NCBI RefSeq assembly: GCF_900101335.1
Contig: NZ_FNKA01000002.1
Coordinates: 186,001 to 250,000, forward strand
Length of the DNA: 64,000 nt
From: Quadrisphaera sp. DSM 44207
GTDB taxonomy: Bacteria > Actinomycetota > Actinomycetes > Actinomycetales > Quadrisphaeraceae
Direction of reading: 5' to 3'
The notes under the pieces were generated by a model that had not been told where the DNA came from, ran no database searches, and was given only the letters and a program-made list of their open reading frames with translations. This document shows positions 31,941 through 40,430 of this stretch, in pieces. Within the stretch, counting starts at the first letter, position 1, and each line of letters opens with the position of its first letter. Made by a program: the position numbers and the translations under genes.

Positions 31941-34163
31941 TCAGGCCGGCCGGCCGCCGTCCGCGGCGGGCCCGTCGAGCGGGGCGCCGTCGAGCGGGGC
32001 GCCGGCGAGCCCGAGCACGTCGAGCACCCACGCGTACTCGTACGCGCGCTCGCGCCACGCCTCGTAGCGCCCGCTGCGCCCGCCGTGGCCGCCGTCGACC
32101 TCCGTCTTCAGCAGCACCTGCGGCGCCCCGCCGCCGACCTCGCGCAGCCGCGCCACCCACTTGGCGGGCTCGACGTAGAGCACCCGCGTGTCGTGCAGGC
32201 TCGTCGTGGCGAGGATCGGCGGGTACGGGCGCGCGGCGACGTTCTCGTAGGGCGAGTACGTCTTCATCGCCGCGTACACCGCGGGGTCGCGCAGCGGGTC
32301 CCCCCACTCCTCCTGCTCGGTCACCGTCAGCGGCAGCGACTCGTCGAGCATGGTGGTCAGCGGGTCCACGAACGGCACGGCCGCGAGGATCCCGGCGAAG
32401 TCGGACGGCGCGAGGTTCGCCACGGCGCCCACGAGCAGCCCTCCGGCGCTGCCGCCCATGGCCGCGAGCCGGGAGGGGTCGATCCAGCCGGCGCGCCCGA
32501 GGTGCTCGGCGACGGCGACGAAGTCGGTGAAGGTGTTCGGCTTCGCCAGGCCCTTGCCGTCCTGGTACCAGTGCCGCCCGAGCTCCCCGCCCCCGCGCAC
32601 GTGCGCGACCGCGAAGACGACGCCGCGGTCGAGCAGCGAGAGGCGCGAGGGGCTGAAGACGGGGTCGGTGCTGTGCTCGTAGGCGCCGTAGCCGTACAGC
32701 AGGCCGGGCGCCGTGCCGTCGCGAGGGGTGCCGGCGCGCACGACGACCGAGACCGGCACGCGGGTCCCGTCCGGCGCGCTCGCCCAGTCGCGGTGCTCCT
32801 CGTAGTCGGCGGGGTCGTAGCCGCCGAGCACGGGCATCCGCTTGCGCACGAGGACCTCGCCGTCGGCGACGCGCAGGTCCACGACCGCGGGCGGGACGAC
32901 GAAGGAGCCGTGCTCCAGGCGCAGCAGCGGCGCGGCGAAGGACCGGTTCGAGGACACCGCCGTGCTCGACAGCTCCTCGGCGAAGGCGACCTCCCGCGGG
33001 GCGCCGAGCCCGTCCGGGCCCACGGGGAGCACCGCGACGCGGGGCAGGGCCTCGCGCCGGTAGGAGAGGGCGACGAAGTCCGCGAAGGCGTCCACGTCGT
33101 CCAGTCGCGTACCGGGGGAGTGCTCGACGACGGTGCGCCAGCGCTCGGGGGCGGGGTCGTCGGCGTCGACGACGGCGAGCGCGAAGTCCTCGGCGCCCTC
33201 GTCGTGCAGCACCAGCAGCACGTCCCGGCCGCCGACGACGGCGTGGTCGACGGCGTACTCCACGCCCTCGCGGCGCGCGGCCACCAGGCGGGGCTCGCCC
33301 TCCGGGGCGCCGGCGTCGAGCAGGTGCACCTCGGTGGTGGTCTTGGACTCGGCGCTGATCACCAGGTACCGGTCGCTGCGGGTGCGTCCCACGCCGAGCC
33401 AGAACCGCTCGTCGGGCTCCTCGTGCACGACCGCGTCCTCGGCCACCGGCGTGCCGACGCGGTGGCGCACGACGCGGTGCGGGCGCCAGGAGGCGTCGAC
33501 GGTGACGTACAGGACGGTCCGCGAGTCCGCCGCCCAGGTCGCGCCGTAGAAGACGCCCGGCACCTCGTCGGGCAGGTCCGCCCCCGTGGCCAGGTCGCGC
33601 ACCCGCAGGGTGAAGCGCTCGTCGCCCGTGGTGTCCACCGACCACGCCAGGAGCCGACCGTCGGGGCTGACGGCCGCGGCGCCCAGGGCGAAGAAGGCGT
33701 GCCCGTCCGCCTGCGCGTCGCCGTCGAGCATCACCCGCTCCCCGGGCGGGGGAGCCCCGTCCTCGGTCGAGGGCGGGGTCCAGTCGTCGGGCGCGGTCAC
33801 CGGGCAGCGGCACAGCAGCGGGTGCTGCCCGCCCTGCACGGTGCGCGTGTAGTACCACCAGTCGCCCTCGCGCACGGGCACCGACAGGTCGCTCTCCTGC
33901 GTGCGGGAGCGGATCTCCTCGAACAGCGTCCCGCGCAGCCCCTGCAGGTGGGCGGTGCGCGCGGCCGCGTAGGCGTTCTCGGCGTCCAGGTGGGCGTGCA
34001 CGGCCGGGTCCTGCGCGTCCCGCAGCCACTCGTAGGGGTCGACGACGACGTCGCCGTGGTGCACGCGCTCGGTCGGCACCCGCTGCGCGACGGGCGGGGC
34101 GACGGGCGGGGCGCCGGCCGGCTCGACGGCCGCTGCCGCGGGGGAGGGGGCGGTCTCGCTCAC
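31941..34163 (-). CDS. ptrB: S9 family peptidase, oligopeptidase B-like
   Basis: The 740-residue enzyme has an N-terminal beta-propeller (DPYEWLRDAQDPAV, ALGAAAVSPDGRLLAWSVDTT) and a C-terminal alpha/beta hydrolase with catalytic Ser572 (GGSAGG), Asp658 (SLHDTRV) and His693 (DGGHGGRSGR). Oligopeptidase B markers such as AHVRGGGELGRHWY and GKGLAKPNTFTDF are present. It cleaves short peptides after basic residues in the cytosol. The end GAPLDGAPLDG is a short internal repeat. It is divergent from a TetR gene with a 107-base gap and may share its control region. Confidence 0.95.
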   Translation of the reverse strand: MSETAPSPAAAAVEPAGAPPVAPPVAQRVPTERVHHGDVVVDPYEWLRDAQDPAVHAHLDAENAYAAARTAHLQGLRGTLFEEIRSRTQESDLSVPVREGDWWYYTRTVQGGQHPLLCRCPVTAPDDWTPPSTEDGAPPPGERVMLDGDAQADGHAFFALGAAAVSPDGRLLAWSVDTTGDERFTLRVRDLATGADLPDEVPGVFYGATWAADSRTVLYVTVDASWRPHRVVRHRVGTPVAEDAVVHEEPDERFWLGVGRTRSDRYLVISAESKTTTEVHLLDAGAPEGEPRLVAARREGVEYAVDHAVVGGRDVLLVLHDEGAEDFALAVVDADDPAPERWRTVVEHSPGTRLDDVDAFADFVALSYRREALPRVAVLPVGPDGLGAPREVAFAEELSSTAVSSNRSFAAPLLRLEHGSFVVPPAVVDLRVADGEVLVRKRMPVLGGYDPADYEEHRDWASAPDGTRVPVSVVVRAGTPRDGTAPGLLYGYGAYEHSTDPVFSPSRLSLLDRGVVFAVAHVRGGGELGRHWYQDGKGLAKPNTFTDFVAVAEHLGRAGWIDPSRLAAMGGSAGGLLVGAVANLAPSDFAGILAAVPFVDPLTTMLDESLPLTVTEQEEWGDPLRDPAVYAAMKTYSPYENVAARPYPPILATTSLHDTRVLYVEPAKWVARLREVGGGAPQVLLKTEVDGGHGGRSGRYEAWRERAYEYAWVLDVLGLAGAPLDGAPLDGPAADGGRPA

Positions 34164-34251
34164 GCGGGCGAGCCTAGGGCGCGTCCTGGCGGTCCTCCGG
34201 GGCGCCCGAGGGCGGGTGGCGGGGCGGCGCCGGCTCGACCGGGACCGAGGT

Positions 34252-34270
34252 GAACGACACCGTTTCGTAC
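34252..34270. promoter_or_regulatory. Probable TetR operator
   Basis: GAACGACACCGTTTCGTAC is a 19-base imperfect palindrome (outer GxACGA/TCGTxC, inner AC/GT) immediately before ATG 34271. It has the form of TetR-family operators and probably mediates autoregulation. An initiation site overlapping it would give a leaderless or very short-leader mRNA. Confidence 0.65.
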
Positions 34271-34918
34271 ATGACGACCACGGACGCCGGCGTCGCCCGC
34301 TCCCCGCGGGGACGGGCCCGGGAGGAGGCCATCCTGGCCGCGGCCGTCGAGCTGGTCAGCGAGGTCGGGTACGAGCGGCTCACCTGCGACGCCATCGCCG
34401 CCCGGGCCCGCGCCTCCAAGGCGACGATCTACCGCCGGTGGTCCGGCAAGGCCGAGCTGGTCGCCGACGCGCTGCGCCGCCAGGCCCAGGGCGACGGCCC
34501 GATCGCCCTCCCGGACACCGGCAGCCTGCGCGGGGACCTCCTGGCCGCCGTGCGGGCGACCGCCCGGGCCGTCACGGGCACCGGCGACCTCGCCGGCCCC
34601 TCCCTGCTCGGCCTGGTCGAGGCCGTGCGCGACGACCCGGTGCTGCGCGCCCAGGTGCGCTCGCAGATCGAGGACGGCAGCGCCCGGGTCGGCCGGGACG
34701 TCTGCGCCCGCGCCGCCGCCCGCGGCGAGCTCCTCACCCACGTCGAGGGCGGCCCCGTGGTGGTGGTGGCCGTCGCCCACGTGCTCCTGACGACGCTGCT
34801 GCACGGCGCGCCACCCACCGACGGCGAACGAGCCGCGCTGGTCGACACCGTGCTGCTGCCCCTGCTGGGCGCCTCCCCGCGCCCCTCCCCTTCCTCGTCC
34901 CGAGGGGACCACCGATGA
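34271..34918 (+). CDS. TetR-family regulator
   Basis: The 215-residue protein has the TetR helix-turn-helix RLTCDAIAARARASKATIYRRW (about 35-56) with AILAAAVELVSEVGY before it, and a ligand domain of the AcrR-like C-terminal type. ATG 34271 was chosen because the operator ends just before it; GTG 34250 is possible but would place the operator inside the gene. Its stop overlaps the start of the epoxide hydrolase gene (ATGA), so both are one operon, and the regulator probably derepresses in response to the hydrolase substrate or a related compound. Confidence 0.92.
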   Translation: MTTTDAGVARSPRGRAREEAILAAAVELVSEVGYERLTCDAIAARARASKATIYRRWSGKAELVADALRRQAQGDGPIALPDTGSLRGDLLAAVRATARAVTGTGDLAGPSLLGLVEAVRDDPVLRAQVRSQIEDGSARVGRDVCARAAARGELLTHVEGGPVVVVAVAHVLLTTLLHGAPPTDGERAALVDTVLLPLLGASPRPSPSSSRGDHR

Positions 34919-36147
34919 CCCAGCACACCGCCGACCCGCTCACCGGCCAGCCCGACGGGCGGGCCTCCGAGCGGGTCGCGCCCTTCCACCTGGCCGTGCC
35001 CGAGGAGCAGCTGGCCGATCTGCGCCGGCGCCTGGCCGCCACCCGCTGGCCCGACCGCGAGACCGTTCCCGGCACCAGCCAGGGCCCGCAGCTGGCCGAG
35101 GTCCAGGCCCTGGTCCGGCGCTGGGCCACCGGCTACGACTGGCGCCCCGCCGAGGCCCTGCTGAACGGCCTGGGGCAGTCCACCACCACCATCGACGGCC
35201 CGGACGTCCACTTCCTGCACGTCCGCTCACCCCTCCCCGGCGCCCTGCCGCTGGTGATGACCCACGGCTGGCCCGGCTCGGTGCTGGAGTTCCGCAAGGT
35301 CGTCGGACCCCTGACCGACCCCGTCGCCTCCGGCGGCAGCGCCGACGACGCCTTCGACCTGGTCATCCCCTCCCTGCCCGGGTTCGGCTTCTCCGGCAGG
35401 CCCACCACGACCGGCTGGGACCTGTGCCGCACCGCCCGGGCGTGGATCACCCTGATGCACCGGCTCGGCCACGCCCGGTGGGGCGCCCAGGGCGGCGACC
35501 TCGGCGCCGGGATCACCGAGGAGATGGCCGCCATCACCACGGCCGGCGACGCGGCGGCCACCACCCCCACCGGGCTGGTCGGCATCCACCTGAACACGGC
35601 GATGTCCTCCCCCACCCCCGAGGAGGTGGCGCAGGCCACCGCCGAGGAGGCGGTGATGCTGCAGGAGGCGGCCTACTACTGGCAGGAGCTGTCCGGGTAC
35701 GCCAAGGTGCAGTCCACCCGCCCGCAGACCATCGGCTACTCCCTGGCCGACTTCCCGGCCGGCCTCGCCGCGTGGCTGTACGCGATGTTCCAGGACGTCG
35801 GCGGCTCGCGCGGGAACGCCGAGGCCGCCTTCGACGTCGACGAGATGATCGACGACATCATGCTGTACTGGCTGCCGAACACCGGCGCCTCCGCGGCGCG
35901 GATGTACTGGGAGATGACCCGGGCCCGCTGGTCGCCCGCCGCCCGCGTCGAGGCGCCGGTCGCGGTGCCCACCGGGATCACCGTCATGCCGGGCGAGTAC
36001 GTGCGCACGTCCCGCCGCTGGGCCGAGCGCCGCTACAGCGACCTCGTCCACTTCGACCAGCTCCCCGCCGGCGGGCACCTCGCCGCCCTGGAGCAGCCGG
36101 ACGCCCTCGTCGAGGAGGTGCGCACCACCTTCCGCGGGCTGCGCTGA
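34915..36147 (+). CDS. Microsomal-type epoxide hydrolase
   Basis: The 410-residue protein has the N-terminal epoxide-hydrolase (EHN) domain (FHLAVPEEQLADLRRRLAATRWPD) followed by an alpha/beta hydrolase: oxyanion motif HGWP (117-120), nucleophile Asp195 in GAQGGDLGAG, LPGFGFSG and catalytic His in GGHLAALEQPD. It opens epoxides to diols by an ester intermediate. ATG overlaps the TetR stop by 4 bases. Many soil bacteria use these enzymes for detoxification. The substrate is unknown. Confidence 0.93.
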   Translation: MTQHTADPLTGQPDGRASERVAPFHLAVPEEQLADLRRRLAATRWPDRETVPGTSQGPQLAEVQALVRRWATGYDWRPAEALLNGLGQSTTTIDGPDVHFLHVRSPLPGALPLVMTHGWPGSVLEFRKVVGPLTDPVASGGSADDAFDLVIPSLPGFGFSGRPTTTGWDLCRTARAWITLMHRLGHARWGAQGGDLGAGITEEMAAITTAGDAAATTPTGLVGIHLNTAMSSPTPEEVAQATAEEAVMLQEAAYYWQELSGYAKVQSTRPQTIGYSLADFPAGLAAWLYAMFQDVGGSRGNAEAAFDVDEMIDDIMLYWLPNTGASAARMYWEMTRARWSPAARVEAPVAVPTGITVMPGEYVRTSRRWAERRYSDLVHFDQLPAGGHLAALEQPDALVEEVRTTFRGLR

Positions 36148-36272
36148 GACCGTGACGGACGAGGAGGCCCGCTCCGGCCACGAGCGGCGGGGCGGGCATG
36201 CCGCGCGCCGCCGCGTCGTTGAGGAACGTCGTCGAGGAACGCAGCACCCGTCGTCCCCTCCAGGAGGAGCGC

Positions 36273-36644
36273 ATGGCCACCGTCACCGCCACCACCGACA
36301 CCTTCGAGCAGCTCGTCGTCGACCACGACGTCGTCCTCGTGGACTGGTGGGCCACCTGGTGCGGCCCGTGCCGCCAGTTCGGCCCGGTCTTCGAGCGCGC
36401 CTCCGAGGCGCACCCGGACGTCACCTTCGCCAAGGTCGACACGGACGCCGAGCAGGCGCTCGCGGCGCAGGCCGGCATCACGTCGATCCCGACGCTCATG
36501 GCCTTCCGCGAGGGCGTGCTCGTCTTCTCCCAGCCGGGCGCGCTGCCCGCTCCCGCCCTCGAGCAGGTCATCACGGCCGTGAAGGACCTGGACATGGACG
36601 ACGTGCGGGCGCGCCTGGCCGAGCGCGAGGCGCAGCAGGGCTGA
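36273..36644 (+). CDS. Thioredoxin-family protein
   Basis: The 123-residue protein has WCGPC (Cys30, Cys33) after VVLVDWWAT, cis-Pro in ITSIPTLMAF, and the full thioredoxin fold plus a short charged C-terminal helix. ATG follows AGGAGGA. It reduces protein disulfides in the cytosol. It is not co-directional with either neighbour; the upstream 125 bases hold a duplicated TCGTTGAGGAACG-like element. Confidence 0.92.
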   Translation: MATVTATTDTFEQLVVDHDVVLVDWWATWCGPCRQFGPVFERASEAHPDVTFAKVDTDAEQALAAQAGITSIPTLMAFREGVLVFSQPGALPAPALEQVITAVKDLDMDDVRARLAEREAQQG

Positions 36645-36652
36645 GCCGCCGG

Positions 36653-36692
36653 CCGTGCTGGCGCTAGCGCACCGAGCGCAGCGCCAGCACGG
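36653..36692. terminator. Hairpin between thioredoxin and phytochrome genes
   Basis: A perfect 13-base inverted repeat (36653-36665 and 36680-36692) with a 14-base loop spans the stop and last codons of the phytochrome-phosphatase gene and lies 9 bases past the thioredoxin stop. It probably terminates both convergent genes. Confidence 0.6.
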
Positions 36693-38922
36693 TCGTGTCG
36701 TCCGCGTGCGCCGAGACCGTGCCGACGAGGCGCTCGCAGTAGGCGTCGAGGTCGTCCGAGGGCGCGGCGACGGCGTCCAGGAGGCGGGCGATCCGCTCGT
36801 CCCAGGAGCCGCTGCGCTCCTCGACGAGCCCGTCGCTGTAGAGCAGGAGCAGCTCGCCCGGGTCAAGGTGCAGGCGCGCGGAGGCGTAGTCCACGCCCGC
36901 CACGAGCCCCAGCGCCGGCCCGCGGGCCTCCTCCTCGAGCAGGCCCGTGCCGCCGGCGCCGAGGCGCACGAGCGGGGGGTGCCCGGCGTTCGCGACGTCC
37001 ACCGCACCGGTGCCGGGGTCGAGGACGGCGACGACCGCCGTCGCCAGCTCCCCCGGCAGCAGGGAGACCACGAGGTCGTTGAGGCGGCTGAGCGCCTGGC
37101 CCGGGTCCTCCGTGCTCAGCAGGTAGGCGCGCAGGCCGTTGCGCATCTGCGCCGAGATCGCGGAGACGGCCAGCCCGTGCCCCGCGACGTCGCCCAGCGC
37201 GATCGCGACGCGCCCGCTGGCGAGCGGGATGACGTCGTACCAGTCGCCGCCGACGACGTCGTCGCTGTGCGGGGAGTAGCGCACCGCGACGTCGACCTGG
37301 GGCAGGTCGGGCAGCCGCTCGAGGAGCAGCGTCTGCTGCAGGGCGGTGGCCAGGCGGCTGGTGCGCTCGACCTCGCGCAGCAGGGAGTCCGACAGGTGGC
37401 GCGCGAACGCGGTGGCCACCTCCACCTCGTGCGGCGCCCACGGCGTCGCGGTGCGGCGCACCAGCTCGCTCCACGCCGCGAACGACGCCCGCGGGCTCAG
37501 CCGCGGCCCGTCCTCGCCGTCGACGACGACCTCGCCCGAGCGCGGGTCCCCGCCCCAGGTGACCTCCCGCAGCACCTCGGGGCGGAACCAGGCGACCAGG
37601 TCCCCGGGCCGCCCGCCGGCCAGCGGGGCCGCCAGCACGCCGCTGGCCGCAGCGCTCAGGCCGGCCAGCTCCGGCACCGCCTCGGCCAGGGCGGAGGTGA
37701 CCAGCCCCTCGGGGCCCAGCCGCTCGGCCAGGGCGAGCACGTCCGCGGCGTCCGGGGTCGAGCCGAGCAGCCGCAGCTCCCCGTGCAGGCGCACCGCCGC
37801 GCCGCCGCACGGCACGAGGTCGGCGAGCGTGGTCTCCTCGCGCGTCAGGGCCTCCAGCGGCAGGTCCGGGCGGGCGGCGAGCAGCTCGGTCAGGCGCGAG
37901 CGCACGGCCGCGGACGCGAGGACGGCCTCGTAGGAGTCGCGCCGCTGCACCGTCGGCAGCAGCAGCGAGGCCGTGCGGCCGAGGAACTCGGCGGCCGAGC
38001 GCACGGGCTGGGCGGGCCGGTGCGCCCCGGCGCAGTGGTGGCACGCGACGAGCCCCCACAGCCGCCCCTCGTGCAGCAGGGAGATCGACATGGACGCCGC
38101 GACGCCCATGTTCCGCAGGTACTGCAGGTGCACGGGCGAGACGCTGCGCAGCCCCGCCTGCGAGAGGTCCAGCGGCGCCCCGGTGCCCGGGTGCAGCGGG
38201 GGCACGAGCGGGGCCGGGAGGTACTCGACGTCGGCGATGATCCTCAGCCACTGCGTCGCGTACAGCGCGCGGGCCTGGGCGGGGATGTCCGAGGCGGGGT
38301 AGTGCAGGCCGAGGAAGGGCTCGAGGTCCTCGCGGCGGTCCTCGGCGACCACCTCGCCGTTCCAGGCGTCGTCGAAGCGGTAGACCATGACGCGGTCGAA
38401 GCCGGTCAGGCGGCGCACCTCGCTCGCCAGCACCTCGCAGAGCCGGGCCGCCGACGTCGCCTCCTGCAGGCGGCGCAGCGCCACGGGCAGCAGGTGGTGC
38501 CACGGGGCCTCGTGCGCGCCGTCCGCCGCCGGCTCCAGCTCGAGGACGACGAGGTCCTCGCTGCGGTGGGCGAGGACGTCCACGGCCGCGCCCGTCGGCG
38601 TCGCCACGGCCCGGGGGGAGGCCGCCACGTCGTCCGCGCCGCTCGCGACGGCCCGCGCGAGCGGGACGGCGTCCGGCAGCAGGTCCGCCAGCGCGGCGCC
38701 GAGCAGGTCGGGCGCCGGCCGCCCCACGAGGCGCTCGGCGCCGGTGGAGGCGACCGCGACGGCGAGGTCGTCCGGGCGCAGCGCCAGCAGCACGCCGTGC
38801 GGCTGGACGCTGCCCGGCACCCGGATCGGTTCGGTGTCGCAGGCGCGCGCCGCCCGGGCGGCGACGTCGTCGGGGACGGCGCCCCCCGGCGTCCCCCCTC
38901 CCCGGTCCGTCAGGTCCGTCAC
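36664..38922 (-). CDS. Bacteriophytochrome fused to PP2C/SpoIIE phosphatase
   Basis: The 752-residue protein has the full photosensory core. In the PAS domain the biliverdin-binding Cys28 precedes EPIRVPGSVQPHG. The GAF domain has Tyr181 in VMVYRFD, PASDIP (209-214, Asp212), His265 in SPVHLQYLRNMG and His295 in VACHH. The PHY domain has the tongue motifs WGG (456) and PRASF (477-481). After a signalling helix comes a SpoIIE/PP2C domain (about 535-750) with metal-site motifs GGDWYD (558-563), GDVAGHG (Asp578), YSDGLVE and DDTTVL. It should switch phosphatase activity with red/far-red light and dephosphorylate a STAS protein. GTG overlaps the STAS gene stop (GTGA), giving a fixed pair. No heme oxygenase gene is in the window, so biliverdin must be made elsewhere. 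Confidence 0.93.
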   Translation of the reverse strand: MTDLTDRGGGTPGGAVPDDVAARAARACDTEPIRVPGSVQPHGVLLALRPDDLAVAVASTGAERLVGRPAPDLLGAALADLLPDAVPLARAVASGADDVAASPRAVATPTGAAVDVLAHRSEDLVVLELEPAADGAHEAPWHHLLPVALRRLQEATSAARLCEVLASEVRRLTGFDRVMVYRFDDAWNGEVVAEDRREDLEPFLGLHYPASDIPAQARALYATQWLRIIADVEYLPAPLVPPLHPGTGAPLDLSQAGLRSVSPVHLQYLRNMGVAASMSISLLHEGRLWGLVACHHCAGAHRPAQPVRSAAEFLGRTASLLLPTVQRRDSYEAVLASAAVRSRLTELLAARPDLPLEALTREETTLADLVPCGGAAVRLHGELRLLGSTPDAADVLALAERLGPEGLVTSALAEAVPELAGLSAAASGVLAAPLAGGRPGDLVAWFRPEVLREVTWGGDPRSGEVVVDGEDGPRLSPRASFAAWSELVRRTATPWAPHEVEVATAFARHLSDSLLREVERTSRLATALQQTLLLERLPDLPQVDVAVRYSPHSDDVVGGDWYDVIPLASGRVAIALGDVAGHGLAVSAISAQMRNGLRAYLLSTEDPGQALSRLNDLVVSLLPGELATAVVAVLDPGTGAVDVANAGHPPLVRLGAGGTGLLEEEARGPALGLVAGVDYASARLHLDPGELLLLYSDGLVEERSGSWDERIARLLDAVAAPSDDLDAYCERLVGTVSAHADDTTVLALRSVR

Positions 38923-39260
38923 GCCCGCAGCGCCTCGTCGAGGGTGTCCACCACGGGCACGACCACTGCCAGGCCGACGTGGTCGACCACGCGGCGCGGG
39001 ATGCGCGCGGACGGCGGGCACACCAGCGCCACGGCGGCGCCCGCCCGCGCGCCCGCGCGGGCCACCAGGCCCACCGCGCGGGCGCCGGTGGAGTCGAGGA
39101 ACGTGCAGGTGCTCAGGTCGACGACGAGCGGGCACCCGGTGCTCAGGGCGTCGTGGGCCGCCGCGTCGAGGTGCGGCGCGGTGGCGACGTCGAGCTCGCC
39201 CGTGACGCGCAGGACGGTGCGGTCGCCGACCCGGTGCGACTGCACGGCGAAGTCCTGCAC
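38919..39260 (-). CDS. STAS-domain anti-sigma factor antagonist
   Basis: The 113-residue single STAS domain has GELDVATAPHLDAA and LVVDLSTCTFLDSTGARAV; Ser57 in DST is the expected phosphorylation site (as in SpoIIAA/RsbV). It would bind the RsbW-like kinase when dephosphorylated and release a sigma factor. GTG has GGGAG upstream. Its stop overlaps the phytochrome-phosphatase start, and the divergent gene at 39338 encodes the likely kinase. The predicted circuit is phosphatase activates STAS, STAS binds the kinase. Confidence 0.92.
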   Translation of the reverse strand: MQDFAVQSHRVGDRTVLRVTGELDVATAPHLDAAAHDALSTGCPLVVDLSTCTFLDSTGARAVGLVARAGARAGAAVALVCPPSARIPRRVVDHVGLAVVVPVVDTLDEALRA

Positions 39261-39337
39261 GGAGCTCCCGGTGTGCCAAAGTGGTGGAGGCCTGGTGGCG
39301 TGTCATCATCGCACCTGACGGATGCGGAGGTGACGCG

Positions 39338-39874
39338 GTGGAGCTGGCCTACGGCCTCCGGCTGCCGACGGACGTGCGGTACGTCTCCCTCGTGCGGCGG
39401 CTGCTGGTGACCACGCTCGAGGAGCTGCTGGTGGAGGCCGACTGCGTCGGCGACGTCGCCCTCGCGATCACCGAGGCGTGCGCGAACGTGGTCAAGCACG
39501 CCGGCAGCCTCGAGGACTTCGAGATCGCCGTGCAGCTGGACGGCACCGTCTGCCGCATCACGGTCGTCGACCACGGCGTCGGCTACCGCGGGCCGGGCGC
39601 GCAGGACGGCGGCGCCACCACCGGCCCGGCCGGCACCGGCACTGCGGCCGACCCCGGGTCCGGCTCCTCCGCAGGCGCCGAGGCCGCCGCCGCGGCGGAC
39701 GCGCTCGAGGACGCGGACCTGCCGGACGCGGACCCGCTCACGCACGGGCGCGGCATCGGCCTGATGGAGCTGCTGGTGGACCAGCTGCACTTCGTGCCCG
39801 ACGTGGACGGCACCACGCTGGTGCTCGTCAAGAACCTGCGGGTGCAGCCGGGCTCGATCCTCCTGGCCGCCTGA
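39338..39874 (+). CDS. RsbW/SpoIIAB-like anti-sigma kinase
   Basis: The 178-residue GHKL ATPase has the N box ITEACANVVKHA (Glu46, Asn50), G1 box VVDHGVGY, G2 GRGIGLMELLVDQL and GTTLVLVK. In the ATP-lid region it carries an insertion of roughly 45 residues rich in Gly, Ala, Asp and Thr (after GYRGPG, up to DADPLTHG), which is unusual in this family. It is predicted to bind and phosphorylate the STAS protein at 38919 and to hold an unidentified sigma factor. The GTG was chosen for its GGAGG site. It is divergent with a 77-base gap. Confidence 0.9.
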   Translation: MELAYGLRLPTDVRYVSLVRRLLVTTLEELLVEADCVGDVALAITEACANVVKHAGSLEDFEIAVQLDGTVCRITVVDHGVGYRGPGAQDGGATTGPAGTGTAADPGSGSSAGAEAAAAADALEDADLPDADPLTHGRGIGLMELLVDQLHFVPDVDGTTLVLVKNLRVQPGSILLAA

Positions 39875-39921
39875 GCCCCTCGGCCCGACGCCCCTCGACG
39901 CGGGCACGGCCCCTCGACGCA

Positions 39922-39953
39922 GCGCAGCCCCCGGCGGGTGCCGGGGGCTGCGC
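39922..39953. terminator. Bidirectional terminator after the anti-sigma kinase and OsmC genes
   Basis: A perfect 14-base stem (39922-39935 and 39940-39953) with a GGGT loop lies between two convergent genes, about 40-50 bases from each stop. Confidence 0.8.
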
Positions 39954-39992
39954 CGCGACTGCATCCAGGCTCGATCCAGGCCCGGGCGCGGC

Positions 39993-40430
39993 TCAGTCGA
40001 GCGCGGCGTCCAGGGTCATGTCGACCGCCTTGAGCGCCTTGCTGACCGGGCACGAGACCTTGGCCTCCTGCGCGGCCTTCTCGAAGCCGGCGGCGTCGAG
40101 CCCGTCGACCTCGCCGCGCACCTTCAGCGCGATGCCGGTGATCTGGAAGCCGCCGGCCGGGTCCGGGCCCAGCGAGACGTCCGCGCTGACCTCCAGGTGC
40201 TGCGGGGTGCCGCCGGCCTGGCCGATCAGCGCCGACAGCTGCATGGCGAAGCAGGAGGAGTGCGCGGCGGCGATGAGCTCCTCGGGGCTGGTGACGCCCT
40301 CGGCGTCGTCGGCCGCGCGGCGGGGGAAGGAGACGTGGTACGTCCCCACACCGGAGCTGGTGAGCTCGACCTGGCCCGAGCCCTCCTGCAGGGTCCCGTT
40401 CCACGCGGTGCGGGCGGTCCTCGTCGGCAT
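39993..40430 (-). CDS. OsmC-family peroxide/thiol protein
   Basis: The 145-residue protein has the two OsmC redox cysteines, in AAAHSSCFAMQLS and KVSCPVSKAL, with TSPEELIAAAHS. It reduces organic hydroperoxides. It is co-directional with no close neighbour; the ATG has GAGAGGAGCACC upstream. A link to light stress from the nearby phytochrome locus is tempting but only positional. Confidence 0.93.
   Translation of the reverse strand: MPTRTARTAWNGTLQEGSGQVELTSSGVGTYHVSFPRRAADDAEGVTSPEELIAAAHSSCFAMQLSALIGQAGGTPQHLEVSADVSLGPDPAGGFQITGIALKVRGEVDGLDAAGFEKAAQEAKVSCPVSKALKAVDMTLDAALD

Noticed and set aside
31905-31954. Terminator between the coiled-coil gene and ptrB
   Set aside because: Only a 9-base GC stem with a 32-base loop; too weak to list as a feature.
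39261-39337. SigB-like or SigA-like promoters in the divergent gap of the light-sensing locus
   Set aside because: CATCAT at 39304-39309 is a passable -10 but no matching -35 or alternative-sigma consensus was found, so no promoter is claimed.
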